From the NCBI GenBank assembly GCA_964460755.1, contig CAYWQL010000005.1, positions 24,650 through 88,649 on the forward strand: a DNA stretch of 64,000 nt, in the 5' to 3' direction. A model generated the notes under the pieces. That model saw nothing but the letters and a program-made list of their open reading frames with translations, searched no databases and was not told the origin of the DNA. Shown piece by piece: positions 1-9,043 of the stretch (the stretch's first letter is position 1; each line of letters starts with the position of its first letter). Position numbers and translations under genes: made by a program. The stretch comes from JAYFNU01 sp964460755 (GTDB lineage Bacteria > Bacillota > Clostridia > Oscillospirales > Ruminococcaceae).

Positions 1-1657
1 TCCCAACACCGACACCTATATCGAAAAGGACAGCGCGATAAACGACGAAATCGACAAGCTTCGTCATTCGGCTACCTCCTCGCTTTCCGAGCGTCGCGAC
101 GTTATTATCGTCGCCTCGGTTTCCTGTATTTATACCTTGGGAAACCCGATTGATTATCGAAGCTCGGTTATTTCTATGCGCCCGAACGCAGTTATGTCGC
201 GCGACGACCTCATTCGTCGTCTGGTTGAAATACAGTACGAGCGAAATGACCTCGGGTTTGAGCGTAACCGTTTTCGCGTGCGCGGAGACGTCGTCGAGGT
301 TTTTCCCGCTTATTCGAGCGAGAACGCGATAAGGGTTGAATTTTTCGGTGATACCATTGAAAGAATAAGTGAAATTAATACCGTGACGGGCGACCGTATA
401 AACCTTCTCAATCATATTGCGATTTATCCCGCGTCGCATTATATTATTCCGCGCGATATGCTTATGGAAAAGCTTTCGGATTTGCGCGTGGAAATGGACG
501 AAAGGGTTAAGTATTTTAAAGAAAACGGAAAGCTTATCGAGGCGCAAAGAATAGCCGAAAGAACGATGAACGACATCGAAATGCTTTCCGAGGTCGGAAC
601 CTGCAAGGGGGTAGAGAACTATTCTCGTGTGCTTGCAGGGCGAGAGGTGGGCTGTAAGCCCTTTACCCTTTTGGATTATTTCCCTGACGACTTTCTTATG
701 TTTGTCGATGAGAGCCATGTTATGCTTCCGCAGATTCGAGGAATGTACGGCGGCGATTTCGCACGCAAAAAGAATCTCGTCGATTTCGGTTTTCGTCTTC
801 CGTCGGCGTTCGATAACCGTCCTCTTCGCTTTGAGGAGTTTTACGGCAACATCAATCAGGTTATATTTACGAGCGCGACGCCGGGAGAATTTGAGCGTGG
901 AAAGTCCGAGCAGATTGTCGAACAGATTATACGTCCGACTGGGCTTATTGACCCCGAGGTCGTTGTTAAGCCTACGGTCGGTCAGATAGACGACCTTCTT
1001 TCGGAAATCAACAAACGTGTTAAAAAAAAGGAGCGCGTTCTTGTTACGACGCTGACGAAGCGTATGGCGGAGGACCTCACCGATTACCTTGAAGACAAAG
1101 GGGTTAAGGTGCGGTATATGCACTATGACGTTGACACCATGGAGCGAATGGAAATCGTTCGTGATTTGCGGCTTGGCGAGTTTGACGTGCTTGTCGGAAT
1201 CAACCTTCTTCGCGAGGGCTTGGATATTCCCGAGGTGTCGCTCGTCGCGATACTTGACGCCGACAAGGAGGGCTTCCTTCGCTCGGAAACCTCACTTGTT
1301 CAAACCATTGGCCGCGCGGCGCGAAACGTCGGCGGTCAGGTTATAATGTATGCGGACACGGTCACGCCGTCTATGGAACGCGCGATAAGCGAAACTGACC
1401 GCAGACGGGCAATCCAGCGAGAATACAACGACAAACACGGCATAACACCGACCTCGATAGTTAAGGATATTCGAGCCGTGCTCGAAATTTCGTCGAAGGA
1501 AAAGGCAACGCTTGACGGAAAGAAGCTTTCAAAGCAGGAGCGCTTTGAGCTTATCGAACGGCTTAGAAAAGAAATGAAGAACGCGGCGAAGCTGCTTGAA
1601 TTCGAGTATGCGGCGGAGCTCCGTGACAAGATAGCAAAGCTTGAGAAAATGAGATAG
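1..1657 (+). CDS. uvrB: UvrABC excinuclease subunit B (5' truncated)
   Basis: UvrB is the damage-verifying helicase-like subunit of nucleotide excision repair; UvrA loads it and it recruits UvrC. The reading frame is open from base 2, so the gene begins before the window. About 551 residues are visible; against the usual length near 655, the first hundred or so, including Walker A, are missing. Visible are the ASVSCIYTLGNP segment, helicase motifs V and VI (INLLREGLDIPEV and QTIGRAARN) and the C-terminal UVR motif (EYAAELRDKIAKLE) that contacts UvrC. An apparent start at 137 is only an internal TTG. It lies 12 nt upstream of uvrA and is probably cotranscribed with it. Confidence 0.97.
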   Translation, partial: PNTDTYIEKDSAINDEIDKLRHSATSSLSERRDVIIVASVSCIYTLGNPIDYRSSVISMRPNAVMSRDDLIRRLVEIQYERNDLGFERNRFRVRGDVVEVFPAYSSENAIRVEFFGDTIERISEINTVTGDRINLLNHIAIYPASHYIIPRDMLMEKLSDLRVEMDERVKYFKENGKLIEAQRIAERTMNDIEMLSEVGTCKGVENYSRVLAGREVGCKPFTLLDYFPDDFLMFVDESHVMLPQIRGMYGGDFARKKNLVDFGFRLPSAFDNRPLRFEEFYGNINQVIFTSATPGEFERGKSEQIVEQIIRPTGLIDPEVVVKPTVGQIDDLLSEINKRVKKKERVLVTTLTKRMAEDLTDYLEDKGVKVRYMHYDVDTMERMEIVRDLRLGEFDVLVGINLLREGLDIPEVSLVAILDADKEGFLRSETSLVQTIGRAARNVGGQVIMYADTVTPSMERAISETDRRRAIQREYNDKHGITPTSIVKDIRAVLEISSKEKATLDGKKLSKQERFELIERLRKEMKNAAKLLEFEYAAELRDKIAKLEKMR

Positions 1658-1669
1658 AAGGAAACAGGA

Positions 1670-4489
1670 ATGGCGATTGATAAAATAGTAATTAAGGGTG
1701 CGCGTGAGCACAATTTGAAGAATGTTGACCTTACGATACCCCGCGACGCCCTAACGGTTATGACGGGCATTTCGGGCTCGGGCAAGTCGTCCCTTGCGTT
1801 TGATACGATTTATGCCGACGGGCAGCGGAGGTATATCGAAAGCCTTTCGTCCTATGCCCGCCAGTTTTTGGGACAGATGGACAAGCCGAACGTCGACTAC
1901 ATCGAAGGACTTTCCCCCGCGATTTCCATAGACCAGAAAACGACCTCGAAGAACCCGCGTTCAACCGTTGGAACGGTAACCGAGATTTTTGACTATATGC
2001 GTCTTTTGTATGCCCGTATAGGTATACCGCATTGTCCTGTTTGCGGAAGGGTTATTCAGCAGCAGACGGTCGACCAGATGGTCGACGCGGTTATGGCGCT
2101 CCCCGTCGGAACGAAGTTTCAGGTTTTGGCTCCCGTCGTAAGAGGACGAAAGGGCGAGCATCAAAAGGAGTTCGAGGCGGCTTCGCGCGCCGGTTTTGTA
2201 CGCGCGAGGGTCGACGGAAATATTTACGACCTTTACGAGACGATTACCCTCGACAAAAATAAAAAGCACAATATCGAAATCGTCGTTGACCGACTCGTTA
2301 TGGAGGGGGACATAACCTCGCGCGTTTCCGGCTCAATTGAAACGGCGGTGGGCATAAGCGGCGGCATAGTTATAATCGACATTATTGACGGGGAAGAGAT
2401 GACCTTTTCGCAGAGCTACGCCTGCCCCGAGCACGGAATAAGCGTAGAGGAGCTTGCTCCGCGTATGTTTTCCTTCAACAACCCCTTCGGGGCGTGCGAA
2501 AAATGCTCGGGACTTGGAACCTTTCTGAAGATAGACCCCGAGCTGATTATTCCGAACAAAAACCTTACCATAAAAGAGGGCGCGATTAAGGCGTCGGGCT
2601 GGAGCTATTACGACGGGAGCATAGCGAAGATGTATTACGAAGCCCTCGCCGAGGAGTATAAATTTTCGCTTGACGTTCCGGTGAAGGAGCTTTCCCAACA
2701 GGCGCTTGACGTTATTCTTTACGGGACAGGCGGCGAAATGCTGAATCTTCGGCGCGAAAACGAGTTCGGTTCGGCAAATTATCGCGGCGGGTTCGAGGGC
2801 ATCGTCAACAACCTTGAACGCCGTTTTCGCGAAACGTCGAGCGACTGGTCGCGCGAGGAGCTTCAATCCTTTATGACAGCGGTCGATTGCCCCGAATGTC
2901 ACGGACAGCGACTTAAGCCGACCTCCCTTGCCGTAACCGTTGGAAAGAAAAATATAATGGAGCTTTGCTCGCTTTCGATAAGCGACCTATTGAGCTTTTT
3001 CGAAAAACTGAAGCTTACCGAAAGGGAAATGCTTATCGGCGAGAGAGTCATAAAAGAAATCAAGGCGCGTCTCGGCTTTTTGAATAACGTGGGGCTTAAC
3101 TATCTGTCGCTTTCTCGCGCGTCGGCGACACTTTCGGGCGGAGAAAGTCAGCGCATACGTCTTGCCACACAAATCGGTTCATCTCTTATGGGGGTCCTGT
3201 ATATTCTCGACGAGCCGAGCATCGGACTTCATCAGCGCGACAACGAAAAGCTTATCGCGACGTTAAAACGTCTTCGCGATATAGGAAACACCGTCATTGT
3301 CGTTGAGCACGATGAGGAAACTATGAAGGCGGCTGACTATATCGTCGACGTCGGACCCGGCGCGGGAGTAAAGGGCGGCGAAATCGTTTTTGCGGGAACC
3401 TACGACGAAATACTTAAATGTGACGCTTCAATAACGGGTCAATACCTTTCGGGCAAGAAAAAGATAAAGGTGCCGACCGAACGAAGGAAGGGCAACGGTC
3501 AAAAGCTTGTTATTCGCGGAGCGACCCAGAACAATTTAAAGGACGTCGACGTCGAATTTCCTCTTGGCGAGTTTATCTGCGTGACCGGTGTCTCGGGCTC
3601 GGGCAAATCGTCGCTGATAAATGAGATTCTATTCAAGAAGCTTGACGGAGAATTAAACGGAGCCAAGGTCAAGGCGGGCGAGTTTCGCGAAATAGAGGGC
3701 TTGGAGTTCGTCGACAAGACTATCGGCATCGACCAGTCGCCAATCGGAAGAACCCCGCGTTCAAACCCCGCCACCTATACAGGGCTTTTCACACTTATTC
3801 GTGAGGTATTCGCCGAAACAACCGACGCCAAAATGCGCGGCTTCGGACAGGGACGCTTTACCTTCAACGTGAAGGGCGGACGCTGCGAAGCCTGTCAGGG
3901 CGACGGTATAATCAAGATTGAAATGCACTTTCTTCCCGATATATATGTTCCGTGCGACGTCTGCAAGGGTAAGCGGTACGACCGCGAAACCCTCGAGGTT
4001 AAGTTTAAGGGCAAGTCGATTTACGACGTGCTTGAAATGACGGTTGATGAGGCGCTCATCTTCTTTGAAAATCTTCCGAAGCTTCACAGAAAGCTCAAAA
4101 CTCTCGCCGACGTCGGGCTTGGTTATGTTAAGCTCGGTCAGTCGTCAACCACCCTTTCGGGGGGCGAGGCACAACGTGTTAAGCTTGCGCTCGAGCTTTC
4201 AAAGCGGAGCACGGGACAAACGGTATACGTTCTCGACGAACCGACGACGGGGCTTCATACCGCTGACGTCCATAAGCTGATTAAGGTGCTTCAAAAGCTC
4301 GTCGACGCGGGCAACACCATCGTCGTTATCGAGCATAACCTCGATATAATTAAAACCGCAGACCATATAATCGACCTCGGACCGGAGGGCGGCGACAAGG
4401 GCGGATATATTGTTGCAACCGGTACGCCCGAAGAGATTGCGGCGTGCGAAAGCTCCTTTACGGGGCAGTTCCTTAAAAAAGTTTTATAA
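1670..4489 (+). CDS. uvrA: UvrABC excinuclease subunit A
   Basis: UvrA is the ABC-type ATPase dimer that finds bulky DNA lesions and loads UvrB. At 939 residues it has the family's normal length. It has two nucleotide-binding halves: Walker A GISGSGKSS near residue 31 and GVSGSGKSS in the second half, with signatures LSGGESQRIRLA and LSGGEAQRVKLA. Zinc-binding cysteine pairs are visible (CPVC, CEKC, CPEC, CEAC and CDVC). The ATG at 1670 follows an AGAAGGAAA ribosome site. A good intrinsic terminator follows the stop, so uvrB-uvrA ends a transcript here. Confidence 0.98.
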   Translation: MAIDKIVIKGAREHNLKNVDLTIPRDALTVMTGISGSGKSSLAFDTIYADGQRRYIESLSSYARQFLGQMDKPNVDYIEGLSPAISIDQKTTSKNPRSTVGTVTEIFDYMRLLYARIGIPHCPVCGRVIQQQTVDQMVDAVMALPVGTKFQVLAPVVRGRKGEHQKEFEAASRAGFVRARVDGNIYDLYETITLDKNKKHNIEIVVDRLVMEGDITSRVSGSIETAVGISGGIVIIDIIDGEEMTFSQSYACPEHGISVEELAPRMFSFNNPFGACEKCSGLGTFLKIDPELIIPNKNLTIKEGAIKASGWSYYDGSIAKMYYEALAEEYKFSLDVPVKELSQQALDVILYGTGGEMLNLRRENEFGSANYRGGFEGIVNNLERRFRETSSDWSREELQSFMTAVDCPECHGQRLKPTSLAVTVGKKNIMELCSLSISDLLSFFEKLKLTEREMLIGERVIKEIKARLGFLNNVGLNYLSLSRASATLSGGESQRIRLATQIGSSLMGVLYILDEPSIGLHQRDNEKLIATLKRLRDIGNTVIVVEHDEETMKAADYIVDVGPGAGVKGGEIVFAGTYDEILKCDASITGQYLSGKKKIKVPTERRKGNGQKLVIRGATQNNLKDVDVEFPLGEFICVTGVSGSGKSSLINEILFKKLDGELNGAKVKAGEFREIEGLEFVDKTIGIDQSPIGRTPRSNPATYTGLFTLIREVFAETTDAKMRGFGQGRFTFNVKGGRCEACQGDGIIKIEMHFLPDIYVPCDVCKGKRYDRETLEVKFKGKSIYDVLEMTVDEALIFFENLPKLHRKLKTLADVGLGYVKLGQSSTTLSGGEAQRVKLALELSKRSTGQTVYVLDEPTTGLHTADVHKLIKVLQKLVDAGNTIVVIEHNLDIIKTADHIIDLGPEGGDKGGYIVATGTPEEIAACESSFTGQFLKKVL

Positions 4490-4497
4490 TATTTTAA

Positions 4498-4532
4498 ATC
4501 GCGGACGGTGAATAACCGTCCGTGATATTTTT
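4498..4532 (+). terminator. Intrinsic terminator after uvrA
   Basis: A 12-bp stem (4498-4509 with 4515-4526, one G-U pair), a five-base loop and then a run of six T. It separates the uvr operon from the miaB promoter. Confidence 0.9.
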
Positions 4533-4536
4533 TCAT

Positions 4537-4565
4537 TTGAATAAGTATTTAAAAAATGTTATAAT
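4537..4565 (+). promoter_or_regulatory. Sigma-A promoter of the miaB operon
   Basis: TTGAAT at 4537-4542, a 17-nt spacer and TATAAT at 4560-4565. Transcription should start near 4572. This places the GTG at 4522 and its extra N-terminal residues outside the transcript. Confidence 0.85.
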
Positions 4566-4580
4566 CAATTTATATTGTTT

Positions 4581-4596
4581 GGAGGTGTTTGAAATT
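4581..4596 (+). promoter_or_regulatory. Ribosome site that points to an ATT start for miaB
   Basis: GGAGGTG at 4581-4587 is followed, eight bases after GGAGG, by the in-frame codon ATT at 4594. There is no ATG, GTG or TTG at normal distance in this frame; the next in-frame TTG is at 4624 and has no clear ribosome site. Confidence 0.6.
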
Positions 4597-5988
4597 AGCG
4601 AATTAAATATTAGCGAACGGAATTTGACCGCCTCCGACTATACGGAACGGTTGAGAAATATTATCGCCGAAATGAGCGAAAAGCCGAAGTGCTATATCCG
4701 CACGTTCGGTTGTCAGCAAAACGTGAGCGACAGCGAGAGAATAGCAGGGCTTATGGAAAGCTGTGGGTACGAAATAACCGACAGCCATAAGGGAGCCGAC
4801 CTCATTATTTTTAACACCTGCGCCGTGCGAGAGCACGCCGAGTTCCGCGTTTTCGGAAATATCGGCGCGTTAAAGAAGCTTAAAGAGGACAACAAAAACC
4901 TCGTTATAGCTGTCGGCGGCTGTATGGTTCACCAAAAGCACGTTGCGGACAAGCTTAAGGCAAGCTATCCCTACGTTGATATCATATTCAACACCAACGA
5001 GCTTCAGCGTCTTCCCGAGCACCTTGCAAAGCGGCTTGGAAGCAAAAAGAGCGTAGTTGCCTGCGGCTGTAAGGGCTATTCGATATATGAAAGCCTTCCT
5101 GTGCGTCGAGACGGCGAGTTTCGCGCCTTTATTCCGATAATGTACGGCTGTGACAACTTCTGCACATACTGTGTCGTGCCCTTTGTAAGAGGCCGCGAGA
5201 GAAGTCGAACGAGCGAAGAGATTATAAAAGAATTCAAGGAGGTTGTGGGCAAGGGATACAAGGACATTATGCTCCTTGGTCAGAACGTAAACTCCTACGG
5301 GAAAAAGCTTGACGAAAAGATTAATTTTTCCGAGCTGCTAAGGCGGCTCAACGCCATTGAGGGCGACTTTAAAATACGATTTATGACCTCCCATCCAAAG
5401 GACGCGACAAAGGAGCTTTTCGACACTATTGCGGCGTGCGAAAAGGTGAGCCGCCATATCCATCTTCCGGTTCAGTCCGGAAGCGACGGCATTTTAAAGA
5501 AAATGAACCGCCGATATACAAGCGCGGATTATTTGAAGCTTATCGAATACGCCAAGAAAAAAATTGACGGCGTGACCTTCTCAAGCGATATTATTGTAGG
5601 CTTTCCGGGTGAAACGCTCAACGATTTTAAGGCGACCGAGGAGCTTGTGAAAACGGTCGGCTTTCGTTCGATTTTTACCTTTATCTTTTCGCCGCGCGTC
5701 GGAACGGCGGCGGAAAAGATGACCGACCACACCCCTCACGACACCAAAGCCAAGCGGCTTAACGAGCTTGTTGCCCTTCAAGAGGTGATAACCGAGGAGC
5801 AGGACGCCGCGCTTATCGGCAAAACCGTCTGGGCTCATATTGTGGGCGAGCTTTCCGACGGGCTTCACGAGGCGAGGCTTGACGACAATTCCGCGGTCAC
5901 AGTTTCGGGCGAATGCGCGCTTAACGAGTTTGTAAATATTGAAATAACCGAATCATCTAAAAAACGTCTTTATGGAAAGGTAAAATAA
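4594..5988 (+). CDS. miaB: tRNA-2-methylthio-N6-dimethylallyladenosine synthase MiaB
   Basis: MiaB is a radical-SAM methylthiotransferase that converts i6A37 to ms2i6A37 in tRNAs reading UNN codons; its substrate is made by MiaA, encoded downstream. From 4594 it is 464 residues, normal for the family. The N-terminal domain carries the three auxiliary-cluster cysteines (TFGCQQN, NTCAVRE, GGCMVH). The radical-SAM motif CDNFCTYC follows mid-protein, and a TRAM-like RNA-binding end closes it. The start is unusual: the promoter excludes the upstream GTG, and the best-placed codon behind a strong ribosome site is ATT. TTG at 4624 is the alternative. Confidence 0.95.
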   Translation: MSELNISERNLTASDYTERLRNIIAEMSEKPKCYIRTFGCQQNVSDSERIAGLMESCGYEITDSHKGADLIIFNTCAVREHAEFRVFGNIGALKKLKEDNKNLVIAVGGCMVHQKHVADKLKASYPYVDIIFNTNELQRLPEHLAKRLGSKKSVVACGCKGYSIYESLPVRRDGEFRAFIPIMYGCDNFCTYCVVPFVRGRERSRTSEEIIKEFKEVVGKGYKDIMLLGQNVNSYGKKLDEKINFSELLRRLNAIEGDFKIRFMTSHPKDATKELFDTIAACEKVSRHIHLPVQSGSDGILKKMNRRYTSADYLKLIEYAKKKIDGVTFSSDIIVGFPGETLNDFKATEELVKTVGFRSIFTFIFSPRVGTAAEKMTDHTPHDTKAKRLNELVALQEVITEEQDAALIGKTVWAHIVGELSDGLHEARLDDNSAVTVSGECALNEFVNIEITESSKKRLYGKVK

Positions 5989-5990
5989 AC

Positions 5991-6407
5991 ATGGCAGACA
6001 ACGACAAAATAATTGATATGACCAAGGCGCTTGCAAGAGCACTTCAGATGGACGAAAGATACCAAAAGCTCGACGCAGTCCGAAAGGAAAACGACGCCGA
6101 CGAAAAGCTTCAGGGACTTATCGGAAAGTTCAATCTTACAAGAATGAATCTTGACAAGGCTCTTTCGGACGAGGCTCAGGACAGTGAAAAAATTCAGAGC
6201 CTTAACACCGATACTCAGCAGATTTACGCCGAAATTATGGCGAATGAGGGTATGCAGAAATACCAAGAGGCAAGCGGTGATATCGAAAGCCTAATAAATT
6301 ATATAAACGCAATTATCACGACCGCCATTCAGGGCGGAAACCCCGACGAGGTTAACGCGCCTTCCGCCTGTTCGGGAAGCTGCGAAAGCTGCGGCGGCTG
6401 TCACTAA
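5991..6407 (+). CDS. YlbF/YmcA (RicA/RicF-like) family protein with cysteine tail
   Basis: 138 residues, mostly helical, matching the YlbF/YmcA family. In Bacillus these form the Ric complex (with YaaT) that affects RNA processing through RNase Y and binds Fe-S clusters. The position between miaB and mutS matches the ymcA position in Bacillus. The extreme C-terminus has four closely spaced cysteines (CSGSCESCGGCH), consistent with a metal or Fe-S ligand set. It starts 2 nt after the miaB stop, so it is cotranscribed. Which Ric subunit it equals cannot be decided by eye. Confidence 0.85.
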   Translation: MADNDKIIDMTKALARALQMDERYQKLDAVRKENDADEKLQGLIGKFNLTRMNLDKALSDEAQDSEKIQSLNTDTQQIYAEIMANEGMQKYQEASGDIESLINYINAIITTAIQGGNPDEVNAPSACSGSCESCGGCH

Positions 6408-6439
6408 AGAAAAAAGACACAGAGGGTATACATATAATT

Positions 6440-9043
6440 ATGTCGTTTCCCGAAAATACGGCAAATTTGTCGCCGATGATGAAACAATATATAACGGTTA
6501 AACAACAGCACCCAAACGAGCTGTTGTTTTATCGTCTTGGCGATTTTTACGAAATGTTTTTCGACGACGCCGTCACCGCCTCGCGCGAGCTTGAGCTTGT
6601 GCTGACGGGACGGGACTGCGGTCTTGCCGAGCGCGCGCCGATGTGCGGCGTGCCCTTTCACAGCTATGAGGGCTACGTTGCGAAGCTTATCGCAAAAGGG
6701 TATAAGGTCGCGATTTGCGAGCAAATGGAGGACCCCGCGACGGCGAAGGGGATAGTTAAGCGCGAAATTATCCGCGTCGTGACGCCCGGAACCGTCGTTG
6801 AAAGCAGTATGCTCAACGAGGGCAAAAATAACTATATTTGCTGTATTTTTGCGGGGAAGGACGGCTTTGGATTAAGCTTTGCGGATATTTCAACCGGCTG
6901 TGTTTACGTTACCGAAACGTCGTCGGGAATGAGCGCGGCGATTGACGAGCTTTCCCGCTTTGAGCCGAGCGAAATAATCTGCAACGAGGCGGCGTTTGCC
7001 GATAAGACCCTGAACGACTATGCGAACAGGTTTTTGGGCTTTAAGCCGTTTTTACTCTATGACGGTTATTTCGAAATCAATTCGGCGAAAAGCTATATCA
7101 GCAATCAGTTTGAAAAGGACAGACTTTCCTCACTTTTTGAGCTTAAGAAGGGCTATGCCGTTTATTCGCTCGGCGCATTAATAAAGTATCTCACCGAAAC
7201 TCAATTTCACGGCGTTACGCGCCTTGTCGAAATCGAAACCTACGAGTGCGTCGAATATCTATCCCTTTCGGCGACGACGAGAAGAAATCTCGAGCTGACG
7301 TCCACCCTTCGCGGTGAGAAGCAGGGAAGCCTTATCTGGGTCATTGACAAAACCTCGACGTCTATGGGAAAGCGCAAGCTTCGCGCTATGCTCGACAAAC
7401 CCCTTATGAACGTCGATATGATTAACGAGCGGCTTAACGCAGTTTTGGAGCTTTACAACGATTCTGTTCGTCTTGCGAGGGTTCGCGACGCCCTTGCGGG
7501 TATGTTCGATATCGAGCGGCTTATGACCCGTGTGCTGTATCGAAGCTGTTCACCTCGCGACCTTCGTTCGCTTCACGACAGCTGTATTAAAATAGCGGAG
7601 CTTAAAGGAATCGCAAAGGACTTCAAAGCCCCGCTGCTTCGCTCTCTTGAAGGCGAGCTCGACCTTCTCGACGACATAAAGGAAAAGGTCGGAATGATGA
7701 TTTCCGACGAGCCGCCGGCGCTGTTAAAGGACGGAGGATACATAAAATTCGGTTACGACCCGATGGTTGACGAGCTTCGCTCCCTTGTCAGTAACAGCAA
7801 GGGTTTTTTGGCGCGTCTTGAGGCGTCGCTTAAGGAAAAGACCGGAATAAAGAACCTTAAAATCGGATACAATCGTGTTTTCGGATACTATATCGAGGTT
7901 TCGAAAATGAGCACCGACAGCGTACCCGAAAGCTTTATAAGAAAACAGACCCTCTCGACGGGGGAACGGTATATAAATGAAGAATTAAAGGAGCTTGAAA
8001 CCAAGATATTGAGCGCGAACGAGCGGCTTAATATGCTTGAGCGCCAGCTTTATGAGGAGCTTTTGAGTTTTATAGAGCTTCGTCTGAAGCGTATACAGGC
8101 GACCGCCGCCGCGACGGGGTATATTGACGCGCTTTGTTCCTTTGCGAGCCTTGCCAAAGAAAACAATTACTGTAAGCCCGTTGTGGATAACAGCGGTGTA
8201 ATCGCGATAAAGAATGGCCGCCACCCCGTTGTGGAACGGGTCATTAACGGCGAGCTTTTTGTGCCTAACGACACCTTTTTAGATAAGGACAAAAACCTTA
8301 TAAACATAATAACTGGACCGAATATGGCAGGAAAATCGACCTATATGCGCGCGACGGCGCTTATCGCTCTGCTTGCCCAAATGGGAAGCTTTGTGCCTGC
8401 CGCCGACGCGAAAATCGGGGTTCTCGACGCGATATTTACCCGCGTCGGCGCTTCGGACGACCTATTTGCGGGCGATTCTACCTTTATGGTTGAAATGAAG
8501 GAGGTTGCCGAAATTCTCCGTTCGGCGACAAAAAACAGCCTTGTTATACTCGACGAAATCGGGCGCGGAACGTCGACCTACGACGGAATGAGTATCGCGC
8601 GCGCCGTTGTCGAGGAAATTTGCAAAAAGGGCGGAATAGGCGCGAAAACAATGTTCGCCACCCATTATCATGAGCTCACGGAAATGGAAAACGATTTTGC
8701 CAATATAAAGAATTATAACATTGCCGTAAAAAAGCGCGGCGACGATATTACCTTTCTTCGCCGTATTGTCGAAGGACCCGCCGACGACAGCTACGGCATA
8801 GAGGTCGCAAAATTAGCGGGACTTACCCCTTCGGCGATTGTGCGGGCAAAAGAGGTGCTTTCCCGCATAGAAGCACGAAGCGGCGAACCGGTCCGTCGGA
8901 TTTCAAAGGCGGGCGAAGCGAACGAAACGCGCCTTAAGACCGAGCTTGACAAGATAAACGTCGAGAGCCTAACGCCGATTGAAGCGATGTGCGCGCTCAA
9001 TGCGCTTAAACAAATTTCTTCTACCGATGATGAGGAAGACTAA
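6440..9043 (+). CDS. mutS: DNA mismatch repair protein MutS
   Basis: MutS recognises mismatches and signals to MutL through its ATPase. The 867 residues match the family. The mismatch-reading Phe-X-Glu is F36-Y37-E38 in GDFYEMF. The C-terminal ATPase has Walker A GPNMAGKST, the signature region DSTFMVEM and Walker B VILDEIGRGTSTYDG, then the FATHYHEL motif. The ribosome site (GAGGG near 6423) is rather far from the ATG. The stop codon overlaps the mutL ATG by one base, indicating translational coupling. Confidence 0.98.
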   Translation: MSFPENTANLSPMMKQYITVKQQHPNELLFYRLGDFYEMFFDDAVTASRELELVLTGRDCGLAERAPMCGVPFHSYEGYVAKLIAKGYKVAICEQMEDPATAKGIVKREIIRVVTPGTVVESSMLNEGKNNYICCIFAGKDGFGLSFADISTGCVYVTETSSGMSAAIDELSRFEPSEIICNEAAFADKTLNDYANRFLGFKPFLLYDGYFEINSAKSYISNQFEKDRLSSLFELKKGYAVYSLGALIKYLTETQFHGVTRLVEIETYECVEYLSLSATTRRNLELTSTLRGEKQGSLIWVIDKTSTSMGKRKLRAMLDKPLMNVDMINERLNAVLELYNDSVRLARVRDALAGMFDIERLMTRVLYRSCSPRDLRSLHDSCIKIAELKGIAKDFKAPLLRSLEGELDLLDDIKEKVGMMISDEPPALLKDGGYIKFGYDPMVDELRSLVSNSKGFLARLEASLKEKTGIKNLKIGYNRVFGYYIEVSKMSTDSVPESFIRKQTLSTGERYINEELKELETKILSANERLNMLERQLYEELLSFIELRLKRIQATAAATGYIDALCSFASLAKENNYCKPVVDNSGVIAIKNGRHPVVERVINGELFVPNDTFLDKDKNLINIITGPNMAGKSTYMRATALIALLAQMGSFVPAADAKIGVLDAIFTRVGASDDLFAGDSTFMVEMKEVAEILRSATKNSLVILDEIGRGTSTYDGMSIARAVVEEICKKGGIGAKTMFATHYHELTEMENDFANIKNYNIAVKKRGDDITFLRRIVEGPADDSYGIEVAKLAGLTPSAIVRAKEVLSRIEARSGEPVRRISKAGEANETRLKTELDKINVESLTPIEAMCALNALKQISSTDDEED

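Noticed and set aside
4522..4593. N-terminal extension of miaB from the GTG at 4522
   Set aside because: The GTG lies inside the right arm of the uvrA terminator and upstream of the miaB promoter, so it is not in the transcript.
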